A DNA stretch of 64,000 nucleotides, taken from Blasia pusilla (taxonomy: Eukaryota > Marchantiophyta > Marchantiopsida > Blasiales). The stretch spans positions 39,308,001 through 39,372,000 of the forward strand of contig CM114271.1 in the NCBI GenBank assembly GCA_050084515.1. The letters run 5' to 3'. The translations under genes were made by a program, and so were the position numbers. The notes under the pieces were generated by a model that had not been told where the DNA came from, made no database searches, and was given only the letters and a program-made list of their open reading frames with translations. Of the stretch, positions 12,326-23,318 are shown piece after piece (position 1 is the stretch's first letter; each line of letters begins with the position of its first letter).

Positions 12326-13450
12326 CTAGAACTACCTACTCTATGTACATCTGGGATATATCTATCGTCCCTCATGAAACCTAGTGAGAGGTGGCGTCAG
12401 ACATGCCATATGCCATCCTCTCGAACACCCATGACAAACTAGCATAGTGGCTGCACCACGGGCTGAACCACACAACATACACCGCAAGCTTATAGGAACT
12501 ACAATTAAGCTTGGATCAACTGTATCGTCCATGTTCAGAAGATGACATGGCGCACAGTTACGCACATGGTCCTTCCAAACCATATCATCGCGTCCCTCCA
12601 ATAAGAGAACACCGGATGCCAAAACCTCATGCACTCTCAAGATGGTGCGCCCTGCAGTCACATGCAATGTCGTGGGTGCCGTCAGGTACAAGTAGACATA
12701 GTCTTCTTGATGAAACCTCCGGATAGTAGGTCGATAACCACCTCCCCCAATAGTCGCATACCTCAACGTATCCCGATGATGCGCAATCGCCAAGTTCTCA
12801 AATGCCATGGGCATCGCTCTCCGAAACAACTCAACCCTCTGAGAACATGCTTGCATCCACACATCAGGGTCATCAAGGTTCAACACCTCACCAACATCTC
12901 GACGAATGGCCGCAGGTAAATCTGGCTCTCGGCCATACAAAAGCAAGTACGGTGAGAAAGACGCAAAGGATGCATGTCTGCTGAATCTGTATCCCATCGC
13001 CAACCATGGCAACTGAAGATCCCAATCTCCTAGGTGACCTCTCTGCAAGCCATACTTGCGTAATCCTCTCTTCACCGTCTGCACAACCCTCCCCGATAGT
13101 CCATCCGCCTCAGGATGATCTCGCGAAGTGGTGGGGTGGTCGATCAATGCCTGATCACACAAGGCCTGAAACTCCCCGCAAAACTCTGTATCCTGGTTTG
13201 TCAACACCTCAGCTAGTGCGCCGTAATGACTCAGCACTCGATCTAGGAAGGCATACACTAGGAATGCAACCAACTCTATCCACTCCGAGAAGTACTCAAC
13301 CATCACCAACACATAACGACTACGGCGCTCCGTCAAAGGTAAAGGTCCTGCAAAATCCAAACTCCATCTATAACCTAAACACATGATCGGAAGTGGATAC
13401 AACTGTGGAGTTGGAACATTGAACGATGTCCGATCTCGATCACACACCAT
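12326..13450 (-). pseudogene. Gypsy integrase core with C-terminal PHD finger
   Basis: The frame opens at the second zinc-binding cysteine pair (MVCDRDR), then follows the retroviral-type integrase core: first aspartate in WSLDFAGPLPL and second in VLTNQDTEFCGEF. The third acidic residue, normally in an HPxxDGxxER motif, is missing; the motif reads HPEADGLSGRVVQ, with glycine in place of glutamate. A GPY-like tail (VLASGVLLLEGRDDMVWKDH) follows. The last 45 residues form a PHD finger: CMLC, VCHGC, GWHMAC. A stop (12362-12364) replaces the usual conserved tryptophan, and one of the final two cysteines is tyrosine; the frame otherwise continues to a terminal stop near 12326-12328. A PHD finger here may have guided integration to a histone mark, as chromodomains do in chromoviruses; that role is inference. 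Confidence 0.85.
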
Positions 13451-14347
13451 GCACCTGACAAAAAACTATTGAACGTCAGTATGCATGCCTCGCCACCAAT
13501 ACTGTATCTGGAGCAAGTTGTAAGTTTGCTTCACTCCAAAATGACCCAACTCCTCGTGGGCATGACGCATCAAACGTGCTCTCCGTAAAGGATGAGGCAC
13601 TACACGCACTCTACCATCCTCCCAAACTCGCAACACATGTGTCCCCTCCCACTGGAATCGTCTGGCTCGCGGTAGGATGCTATCCCGCTCTCTAGCACCC
13701 ACTGTGCCCGCAACGGTGCCAGTACGCAGGTACTCCAAGACCACTCCATCTTCGTGAATGTCTCGGCCATCCGTTGTCTCCTCACCGGCCTCTGGATCTA
13801 AGGACTCTCCATCAAACCTTGCCATCGAAGTCTCAGCAATCTGGCTCTCCATAGCCAACAAGCCCAAATAGGCAGACGCGTGCCATCCTGGCACCAACTC
13901 CTCGTTACTCTCCCCATGCCAACGAGCTCCAATCACATCTCGCTGACTTGGGCATGGGTTACGGCTCAAACCATCTACATCCTGGTTGACCACTTGGAAG
14001 TCATACTCCTGCAACAAAAGAGCCCACCTCGCAAGCTTCCCTATAAGATTGTCGGATTCCATCAACCTCTTAAGTGGCTGATGATCAGTAATGATGGTAA
14101 AGGGGTTGTTGAATAAATAACACCTTAAATGAGCGACAGCCCACACCGTAACCTAGCACTCACCCTCATACGAGCTATACTTTGCCTCTGCAGCATTGTT
14201 CAAGCGACTAGCGTAAGCCACCACGAACTCTCTACCATCATCGTCATGTTGGGTAAGCACGGCTTCAAGCCCCAACATGCCCCAATCTGTATGCAACTGG
14301 AAAGGACGCCCCGTGATCGGTCTCTTGAATATGGGCATGGACATCAA
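13451..14347 (-). pseudogene. Gypsy RNase H and integrase zinc-binding region
   Basis: The upstream part (14153-14347) shows RNase H features: HTDWGMLGLEAVLTQ, then YASRLNNAAEAKYSSYEGEC. After a break it continues in 13466-14146 with FTIITDHQPLKRLM and the connection to the integrase zinc domain: H..H pair in HAHEELGHFGVKQTYNLL, then YWWRGMHTDV. A stop after VQ separates this from the CxxC pair opening the integrase segment. This is established gypsy architecture, disabled by stops. Confidence 0.85.
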
Positions 14348-14377
14348 TTTGTCCTTGAGCAGGTGAAATGCTCTCTC

Positions 14378-15375
14378 CTACTCATCCACCCAGTGCCACT
14401 CCTGATCCACCTTGGTCAACAAGGTTAGCGGCTTCACAATCAAACTGAAACCCTTGACGTACCGTCGATAGAAGTTCGCCAATCCCATGAATGCAAAAAC
14501 TTGACTCACATCTATAGGAAATGGAATACGTGAAATACCCTCTACCTTCATCTGCTGCACAGCAAGGCCCCCTCGGTATATCGTATGACCCAAGTACTCA
14601 ATCTGGTTGTAGAAGAACTTGCACTTGCCTGGATGTAGCTTCATCCCATGTAACTGCAATCATCAAAATACCTCCTCTAGATGCCGCTCATGCTCCTCAT
14701 CCGTGGCGCTGAAGACTATGATGTCATCAATATAACACCTAGCAAAGTCTAGACGTGCCAAGATCCTATCCATGACCCTCTGAAACTGAGCCGGGCATTT
14801 TTTCACCCGAATGGTAAGAATCGCCATTGGTACAAACAATCCTTCTCGTGAGGATTGATGCCCTAAAATGCCATCTTCTGCCTGTCCTCAAATCTCATAG
14901 GCAGTTGATGGTATCCGACTCCCAAATCCAATGAACTGAAGACATTTGCATGCCCAATCGCATCAAAGATCTCCTCAGGGATGGGCATGGCATACCTATC
15001 AAACTTCGTCTGCCAATTGATAGGTCGGTAATCTCCACACATCCGCCTATCCGTCCAGTTGCCATGCACATCCTTCTTGGCGGGCATGACTGTGGCAGAT
15101 GCATACTCTCCATGCGATATCTCCACTTGTCCTGCTCCAACCAAATCCTGGCTCCTAATCTTAATCAAAGCCCTCTCCATGTCACTGTACTTGTAGGATC
15201 GTCGGAAGATCGGCGTGTCACTTGACAACCTAATGCGGATCCCTTGACCCTTCAGCGTATCCAAACCATGGATACTAAATGCAAGACATCTCCTATAACT
15301 CCTAAGGAATTGGTGTATCCGGCGCCGCTCTCCTCTTGTCAACTTAGGGCCCATATCTGGCTCCCAAGTCTCCAT
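14378..15375 (-). pseudogene. Gypsy reverse transcriptase, frame-shifted
   Basis: The N-terminal part (14863-15375) holds RT fingers and palm motif A: PAKKDVHGNWTDRRMCGDYR, then NVFSSLDLGVGYHQL. The frame then shifts. The polymerase active site is seen as CYIDDIIVFSATDE around 14695-14750 on the minus strand, and the thumb/connection region is in 14378-14659 (KLHPGKCKFFYNQIEYLGH, FMGLANFYRRYVKGFS). At least one frameshift and several stops separate the pieces. Confidence 0.85.
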
Positions 15376-17184
15376 CGTGACTATGGTAGGACTCTCCGGC
15401 GCGGATGTAGGTGGTTGCTATGATGCAACCCGGTCTCGGACAACAAAACTCTCATCTCCACGTGCAATACCCGGAACCACGCTCGATGCTGTGGCTACCA
15501 TCTCCTAGCATACATGCAAAACATCCCAAGAAATCCAAGGATGTCTCCCCCAATCACCCATGGTGTGTCGATCTCCTCGGATCTCGCCCCCAGCCACTGC
15601 CTCAACCGTCTTGGTAGGCATGGGGCTTACCAACGCAACAGCTGTGATCTCTCGCATCCGCAAACGACGCTGCTCAGCGACTCTTAAGCTGAAAGTCCAT
15701 GTTAAGCAATTGAGGTCCATCTCCTGACCCAAGACATAATGTCGTGATGCCTCTGATAGTGACGATATTGCTGTCACTCTTGTGGGGAATCCCATCGCTC
15801 GCTCTCACTCATCGGCGTTGGGCTCCACCAACCTCTATACCTGGTCATCCCAAACCAAGCCAGGTCCGGCCTCCTTGAATGCATAAGAAGCAGGAAAACT
15901 CACCAATGTGGGAAAGGCTGCCTGTGGCATGCCAATCTTGTTGACCACAATCAACGGCGGTTGATCATCATGCCTCATTGCTTATGATCGACGACCTGGA
16001 TCCAGAATAGAATCCACCAACAAATCGGAGGGGCACTCCACTATGGCATACGCCCTCCGTCATACAATGGGTGTGGTATACAAGGGCGTCATCATAGCAC
16101 TCTCGGCTACCCCGGGTTCCTCTGACCCATCACGCTTTGGTGGAAATGTCTTGCTCCACGCAGTCTGCACATGCTCAGTGGCTAAGCGTAGAAGCTCCTC
16201 AGTCGAGCCCCAAAGCAGCACCTCCCCTCCACAGACTGATCCGGCGACCATGACACTCCTCTCCATAGAAATGTCAAGAACGGGAGTGTCCTCTGCATGG
16301 ACATGTCCCTCAATCAAATCACTAGGCCGTGTGATGGCGTTGCTAAATGCTGCTAAGGTTGCCATCTCTCCTGGCCGTCGCTCCATCACTGCATCGGTAA
16401 ATCGAACGGGTAATGAGCTAAGGCGCCCATCAGCTGACTCCCATCATGGTCTGTAGAATGTTGACTCCTCCTAGTAATCCAGGGAAAACCCCATCGGGTA
16501 CAACACTGCTCCACCAACCAAGACGTCGTAGGACTCTGCATGAGTCACTATCGCCTTCGCTCGCACCACGGACTCATCTCTAGGGTGTCCGGGGCGAATC
16601 CTCACCACGACCTCCTATCGGGTGATATACTGTGTGGTACTCACTCCACCCAAGGATGTCTGTATCCGGAATGAACAACGCTCCACGTCGGCTCTCCTCA
16701 AGCCCAATCCTCTAAATGAAGCTTTCCCCAACATTAGGGGTTGCGCTCCTGAATCCAACAAGACGCGCTGCGGACTAAAATCTCTATCTCTTGGACTCAC
16801 CAACTGGAAGACCTCTCCCCAATTATCCAGCAAAACAACACCAGGAGAAGCCATGGCACGCTCTATTGCGGATCTAGCGGGCATCTCTGCCATCCTAGCA
16901 GCCGCAACCTGCCATGAATCTGACGTGGACGGCCCGACCATCCGCTCCAAGGGCAGGTCCATCACCTCCTTTGCAATCACCTTTGAATGTGATGCAGGAC
17001 CTCCAACTCCACATAGCGTAGCAGCCAGCCAGAAAACCTCGACAGGCGTACCTCTCAAAGTCATAACATCGGAAGCAAAAAATAAAAGAGCGTAGTACAC
17101 AATAGTCGTCGCCCCCAACAACATGCTCAACACATGCTCCTCTTGAGCATCAGCAATAGGAGTCTTCAAACTTGCTTCTCCCAT
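15376..17184 (-). pseudogene. Gypsy protease region and spacer
   Basis: The segment 16615-17184 contains a retropepsin-like active site, RVLLDSGAQPLML, preceded by about 120 residues without recognised motifs. Downstream, a broken frame includes SYDVLVGGAVLYPMGFSLDY, the conserved strand following the flap in gypsy proteases. The 15376-16600 stretch is a broken spacer before RT with only fragmentary frames (for example 15505-15795 and 16060-16389, minus strand). Confidence 0.7.
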
Positions 17185-17670
17185 CGCCCTCCGTGCCTAC
17201 ACACCAACAACATCACCAACTCTCAGAGAACTCTGATCAGAACCCATCGATGGGGTCCTCATTGTCTCGGACAACGTGAAGGATTGAGGAAGCCTGGTCT
17301 GTTTTCTGGATTCCCCTCGTTGCGGATCCAACTCTGCAGTTGCTCCACACATAACAACCGCGGCGACCTCCATTTGAGCAACCCTGCACATCCAACCAGG
17401 ATCCTCCATATCTCTGGCGGCTCCATAAGACGTTGATGCCACGGATCTGGCATCGGGTAATCTCAATGCCATAGTGGCAATCTGCTATTGTAGCTACTGT
17501 ATTTGAGTAGCCATCCCAGCCTCACGCCCAACGTCTCCCTCGAAGCGTCTAGGTGGTGGGACTCTACCTCCTCCACGGACAACTCCACCACCCCCTTGGG
17601 CGAATGCAACTCCTCGTTTCCCAACAGGACCACTTGGTGCACGACCTCTAGGCCCGCCTAGACCGGCAAC

Positions 17671-19012
17671 TCACTCTAGTGCCCTCTCTAGCCCTCGGTC
17701 TGGACGTAACTCAAGGTGCAAGCTGAAACACCTAGCGCGTATGTGACCGTACCTCTGACAAGAGTCACACTGATAACCTCTTGGTGCAGCACCATCTCCT
17801 CCTCCATGCTGAGGCACGCGATCCTTAACGAGTGCAATGACGTTGATGATGGGCTCCACCACATGACCAACAAGTAATTGGAGGCGGCTGTTGCTGAGCC
17901 GTATATGAAGGCGCAGGTCTCTGTGGCACCGCCTCCCAGTATCCTCCCTGAGCTCGTGGTGCCACAGACTTATCTCGGAATCCACGATGCTGCACTGGTG
18001 GTGCAGGCAATCGTGACTACTCTCACCCATACATAACCCATGGTGGCTACGATCTCCTCCACCATGTTGCGCTCAAATGTTCTTAGCAGTCCTAAAAACA
18101 TCTCTCAATGTATGGGAGGTTTTCATAAGAAGCACCCCCTCCCGCACCCGTGCCCGCAAGGTCCGGTCCAGCATCGCGTACCATGAGTGGATAGCTTGAG
18201 ACTTTGTCACCCCCTGAGTGACGTTAATCAACAGGCGCAAGCGGGTGTAGGCCTCACGCAAACTCTCACCCGTCTGCCTCTGGAAGTCGTGGATGCTCTG
18301 CAACTTCTCCGTCCGCACCCCTTAGTAGCTCGCCCTCAACTCAACGAAGAACTCAACCACGAGGTTGAACCTAGGATGAACTCGACTGGACGATGCAACT
18401 GCTCTAGTGCAAGTCACCCCTCCAACAACATCACTGGTGGAGGAACCCTCTCCTGACTCCTCCTCATCTGGAAATGGCTTAGTCCATAACACATAGTGTG
18501 GGTCATAGTAGAGTCTCCAGGCCTCAATCTCATGGGCATATCTTTGCGAGAACTCATGGTAATCGTCCATGGGTGCCCCCTCTAAATGCTGGATCATTCC
18601 GTTCCATGTTGTAAACAGGTTGAACTCTCTGGAGTTCCTAGCCCGTTGTGAGTCACACCAACTCCTAAACTCCGAATGAAGTCGTGTAACTCTATAGTGC
18701 CTATAGCACCTGAAAACCTCCGCGGTCCTTTACCCCGGTCGTCCATCTCGCACGCCCAACTAGTAGGACCACTCAATGTGAGCGGTGGATCACTAGCACA
18801 CTCCTCTACACTCTCCCCCTCGTCTGAAGATGACACATAAGGAGATTGAAGTGGTCTCTCACGTGGAGACTCTCGAAACCTCGCACCACTCCGGGTAAAC
18901 CCTCTAGAGCTACTCTCAGGTCCACCACCTCCCCTCTCAAAGTCCCGAAAGGACGCCCTGATGACCCTCGTGCCCCTCTCACATGATCACTCTCAATCTC
19001 GCCAGTATTCAC
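17671..19012 (-). pseudogene. Gypsy gag with two zinc knuckles, fragmented
   Basis: Gag is spread over short frames at 18806-19012, 18594-18836, 18322-18597 and 18073-18318, ending in two overlapping frames near 17671-18030. A capsid-type helix region reads HDFQRQTGESLREAYTRLR followed by SWYAMLDRTLRARVREG. One frame has a perfect CCHC knuckle, CDSCQRYGHIRARC. A neighbouring frame has a second, imperfectly spaced one, CWSCGGAHHQRHC, so the original gag carried two knuckles now split by a frameshift. The start is uncertain. Confidence 0.8.
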
Positions 19013-21150
19013 TCAATCACTCAATCCAACATGCGGCACTCAATCTACACTCTCTCACTAAGACGTGTGCTATGCGGCAACAAGCGGCGTGGTGCGGAAA
19101 ATCGTCTATTGTCCTATCATCTCATCGACAGGACACACCCTCAACTCTGGACATCCCACACAAGTCTATGTCCCCTAAGCCCATACATCAATGATGCTCT
19201 CAGCATCCGCACAAAACCCAATATCCCCAAATAACTGCCCAATACGCGGAATTCCTTAACATGATAAGGCAAAAGACCAGAATGGGTAACCTGAACAAAT
19301 GTCAATCGCTCCTCAGCATATGCAAACCTCGACCCCAACTCGGTCGCGAAGATAAACTCCTCCAAGCAGCAAGTCTTACTCCTCTGGTACTGATGATGCT
19401 CAAATCTCCTCAATGTGCGGTGCAGGTCCAGCGGTACGGTGCAGTACTAGCGGCATAGGACGGCTATAAACGGCATGGCACTCGAGAATGGGGTGCGACA
19501 CTCAGCGGCATACCCTCCTCAATAGCAATACACTCTGCTCCCAATGATGGTACGGCTCCGTGATCGAGACAGTGCGGTGCGGCCACGAGCGGCACGGCCC
19601 GGCAATCAACGGCACGTTGCGGCTACGGACGTCACGGTACGGTACTCGATCGTCATCGAGCGGCTACCAATCATGAAATAGCAAAGCAGAAAGAAAACTC
19701 CGGCACCATCAATCCAAAAAGGTAACTTGACCTCCGAAATAGTGCTCACAAATGGTCGATGCACAGCGGTCAATGTTGTGATGGTGACTAATAGCCGTCA
19801 ACAATCCGACGGTGACAGACTGGCTGACCGACGGCGCAGTGCTGGATGGACGGTGCGGGGTGACCCGGACAGAGCAGAAGGCGCGGACAGTGCAGCAGGC
19901 GTGGTCGGTCGGGCTGGGTCGCGGTAGTAGCTCTTCAACAACCGCAGCGCGGTAGCTGCCGTCAAGCGCCAGACCTCCAGGTGGCCGGTCAGCAGGGGCG
20001 CAGTAGTCAAGGAGGTGACATGTGAGCATAGGTTACCGAGGAGAGAGCTTGGAAGAGGGAAGGGGATATACCTCGAAGAGAGAGAGCGTGAGAGCTCATT
20101 ATCTCTTTGTTGAACCTCTCGACACGAGGCGGCGGAGCTATGGTCCCTTGCCTTGTGAGTGTAACCCAAGCCTTTCATTAGGAGAGTGGGTTTGGTTTGA
20201 CATTGAGAGAAACATGTGAGAGTGCTCATATTTGAGAGCTATGGTGTTGAGAGAGATTGGAGCGCATTTTACAAAGAGAAAATGAGTGAGTGAGAGAGCT
20301 TTATGGGGGAGGTCGCTGGTTTTGCAGGTTGGGATCGTATTCCCCGGTCAATGGTTCATGGGAGTGCTCACGAGAGCAAGAGCCGCTTACTTTTGACGGT
20401 CGGCTGCCCGTCAGTGCCGAGCATAGCAGCTCGACCGTGGTAGAGCAATTTGACTGCAGCACCCACAGACGGCGGCGGTTGGATCCGAGAGCAGATGCTC
20501 GGCGGCACAAGAAGGCAAAGGCAGCAAGCTACGGGGTCGGCGTCCCGGCGACGGCAGGCACCATGCCATAGAGTCGCGGCAAGAGCACGGCAGGGCGGCA
20601 TCAACCCGCGGTTGACGGCAGGTGGCATCAACGGCGACTGCAACGGACAAGACTGGGTCGGCGGCAGTCTAAGCGGGGTCGACGATGTAGTACAACCGGG
20701 TGGGCATGGCGACTGGCGGTCGCGGTTGGTATTGTGCAACTGCGCGGCAGCTTCACTCGTGGCAAGGCTGGTATAGGGCCGCAATGACGGCGAGGGCGCT
20801 GCTGCGGTAGCGGCCACGGCGCTAAGTCGGCGCGCTAGCCGACGTCGTTACACCCCCTAAAATCCGGTTGAGTCAGTAACGGCGTCTGGGCTACGTCGGA
20901 GGAAATAGCTGCGGGCACGGCAGCAGCTCTGTCGGCGGCTGTGGGCGTGGCAGATCCGGCGACTGCGGCAGCCCAGTAATCATGGTCCGTCAGTTTAACG
21001 GGCGGACGGACGCATCAGGGTCGGCGGGAGCACCGTCGTAGGAACAGTTGACCACGGTCATACAGCCCACGGCGCGGTGTAGACAGATGGCGCGTGGTAG
21101 GGCGCCTTAGCTAAAGTGACCCCCTACAAATCCGGGACAGGCCTATTTTG
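19013..21150 (-). other. GC-rich gypsy leader with an embedded inverted LTR piece
   Basis: The first part (19013-19700) is colinear with 60.85-61.6 kb in gypsy copy 2, so it belongs to the element. From about 19400 to 21100 the DNA is unusually rich in CGGC/GCGG words such as GCGGTGCGGCCACGAGCGG. Open frames on both strands here have skewed composition and no domains; I regard them as by-products of GC content. Confidence 0.5.
20029..20390 (+). repeat. Inverted LTR segment inside gypsy copy 1
   Basis: Bases 20305-20390 are an approximate reverse complement of 21801-21893 (ending AGAGCCGCTTAC opposite GTAAGCGGCTCT). Bases 20029-20304 are the reverse complement of the LTR part present in the 3' LTR (11571-11760) but absent from the 5' LTR. 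The LTR was therefore split and one part inverted by about 1.4 kb. Confidence 0.75.
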
Positions 21151-21189
21151 ATTAACTTGATTGCCCCCTTCTGACATTGCTGCAGTTTG

Positions 21190-22017
21190 AGTGCTTCACC
21201 ACAACTTCCTCCTAAGATTGAGGGTCAACTCCTCTAAATTTATTTTTCATTCCACTTCTACCTCAAAGGACATGTGCCCTTGTCCTATCCACTACAATAT
21301 CAATCATTTTATTTTTCTCTACCACTCAAGAAATTACCAAGGATTTGCAATTTCTCTCACACCTTGGAACGGTGGCTATGGCAGCCCAACAAAAATGATC
21401 ATAACTCCGTGCACCAATCTCCAAATCATGCACTCTTTCTTCAGTAGCATACACGACTTCTAGATCTACAACCGTGTCAAAACGGTTTCTCCATGTGATT
21501 TTTCACCAAAAACTCACAGGGATTGTCGTGCCGCCCAACGTCTCTTTCTCCTACGCAAAATTTTGCAGCGCGGAAGCGCTGCAAAATTTTGCGTAGGAGA
21601 AAAAGAAATCAGCGCCTCCACGCTGATTCCTCCCAACAGAAATGTAAAACCTGTCACCAAACAAACCAGCAAGCTACACAGTGCTCCCGAGAGCACCAGC
21701 ATGGAGCAATCCGCCCCCATATTCAATTCCTATAAAAAATTGGGTAGCGCTTCCGCGCACCACTTTTCCACATTAAAAATCAGCAAAATAAACACTGAAA
21801 GTAAGCGGCTCTTGCTCTCGTGAGTACTCCCATGAACCGTTGAACGGGGAATACGATCCCCTACCTGCAAAACCAACGAGTGACCAGCGACCCTAAACCT
21901 GCTCTCTGAGGTTTCCCAGAACCTCATAAGGTCATCCTCAACCTCATGAGCATGTTCTCCTCTACTCACGAAGGTGCTCTACCAGATCTCTCCGATCTAT
22001 CCTAAAAAGTCATGACA
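21190..22017 (-). repeat. 5' LTR of gypsy copy 1, internally deleted
   Basis: This segment aligns by eye with 62.2-62.9 kb (shared CAGCAAGCTACACA and GGAGCAATCCGCCCCCA blocks) and ends at 22017 with the same boundary as the 3' LTR (TGTCATGACTTT on the minus strand). The central block found in the other LTRs is missing at about 21893 and found inverted at 20.0-20.3 kb. The inner boundary near 21190 is approximate. Confidence 0.65.
21545..21602. repeat. Perfect 27-bp-stem hairpin in the gypsy LTR
   Basis: Bases 21545-21571 and 21576-21602 are exact reverse complements around a GGAA loop. The arms begin TTTCTCCTACGC and end GCGTAGGAGAAA. Copy 2 at 62.58-62.63 kb has only a short GCGC-based hairpin here, so the long stem may be specific to this copy. 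Confidence 0.85.
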
Positions 22018-22439
22018 TACGTCTTAGAAGTAGTTTTTAGTGAATTGTGAGAACAAAAATGCTCTTAGGATCAGCATCAGAAAATTCTGCAAAAATATAA
22101 AACATCAAATGAAGCATGGAAGAGTTTGACATACAACTTGACATGCCAAAACGTTGTGACTAAAATGCATCTTTTGACCTTCCATTTCGTGCTCTTACAC
22201 ATTGCTACATCGTATATATTTTTGTCACATTCACACAAATATATGCTGACAACACACACATAAGTCATGACATTCATATGAACACCATCTCATATAGAGA
22301 CCACACAATGAAAATCAGTTGGGAAACACACCACTCTTTGATACACTGAGTAACAAATGTGCAAAATCCACATTAAAATGAGGAAATCCAAGTCTTATTC
22401 AAGGATGACCACTATCACTTCTTTTAGGAAGGATCAACG
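22018..22439. other. AT-rich flank between gypsy and an LTR scrap
   Basis: No gene or recognisable domain was seen. Confidence 0.4.
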
Positions 22440-22620
22440 AGTATCCATAGGATGCTTCCGAGGAGATTGGAGGACATCCTCAAGAGGTCGAGGATGACTT
22501 GTTGAGACCCTAGGTAACATAAGAGAGTAGGTTTTTCCTTTATTTTGGCTCATTTGGAGTTATGTCAAGAAACCTACTATTTTGAGTAAATTCCTATCAA
22601 TAACTCTTTAGGAAGTGCGA
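22440..22620 (+). repeat. Gypsy LTR fragment, inverted relative to copy 1
   Basis: The reverse complement of this stretch matches the distal LTR at 11.83-11.99 kb: the AAAATAGTAAGTTTCT-like block, the CTCCAAATGAGCC block and the AAGTCATCCTCGACCTCTTG block. It is an isolated scrap with no adjacent coding part. Confidence 0.65.
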
Positions 22621-22631
22621 GAGTACACGGT

Positions 22632-23033
22632 CTATGCACTACTTTCACAACTATCCAAACTGGTGGAATCTATTTCTTCGTCATGTGTGGTTTGCCACTC
22701 ATCTGTAGGCTCCTCCATGTCTCCAAAGACTTGGTTGATCCGATATGGTTGTTTCACTAGCTTGTTTCCAATCAAGTCATGTGGAGTACTTTCTACCAAG
22801 TGCCCCAATTCAATGGATTCTTTGACAGAGTTGTAATGAAGTACATATAGACCTTGAGATGAGACCCACAAATGAATCAATGTCTTTCCATGATATCTAC
22901 AAGCTTTGGAAAAGGATCGACAAATCAAGTGGGTGGTATTCCTATCCACCATGTCATCCACATGCCCACCACATACTAGAATTTTTCTCTTCATCCATGT
23001 CAACCCTCCATTCAGATATATTGTCAGGGACAA
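22632..23033 (-). other. Unrecognised open frame downstream of the EDM2-like pseudogene
   Basis: A 133-codon open frame on the minus strand has no recognised motif. It may be a downstream exon of the EDM2-like pseudogene or chance. The 26.02-26.42 kb region beyond the pseudogene also shows no gene. Confidence 0.2.
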
Positions 23034-23318
23034 ATACTACCCTCAGCTGACCAAACATGGTTGGATATGGAGTGGGTGACGGACTAGTTGGGAGTGGTTT
23101 AGGGTTCTACCTTCCCTCACATTCTTCCAATACAATTTCTTTTCCCTCAAAACAGCCACCGAGCTTGATTTACTCTAGAATAGATCATGGTTGTTAGGGT
23201 CATGCAATCTTCCATCTTGGATGGACAAGGACAACCAATCTATGTGTACATATTTAACACCCCGTTCATTCCTCTCGGAATTCAGGATGATCCATATGAA
23301 ATTCTCCAAAACTCTTAC

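Larger units (their letters stand above)
11571..22017 (-). mobile_element. Decayed Ty3/gypsy LTR retrotransposon, family A, copy 1
   Basis: Read on the minus strand, the element runs from a rearranged 5' LTR (up to 22017) through a GC-rich leader, gag, protease, RT, RNase H and integrase with a PHD finger, to a truncated 3' LTR ending at 11571. The LTRs start TGTCATGACTTT (minus strand, 22017 and 12035). The coding region has many stops and frameshifts, so the copy is not autonomous. Protease before RT before integrase is the Ty3/gypsy order. LTR scraps of the family also lie at 20.0-20.4, 22.4, 32.1 and 60.5-63.4 kb. No clean target-site duplication was identified. Confidence 0.85.

Noticed and set aside
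13006-13386. 126-codon plus-strand open frame
   Set aside because: It is the antisense of the gypsy integrase frame.
19709-20817. Several 100-150-codon frames on both strands
   Set aside because: They sit in the GC-biased gypsy leader and have no domain; high GC removes stop codons.
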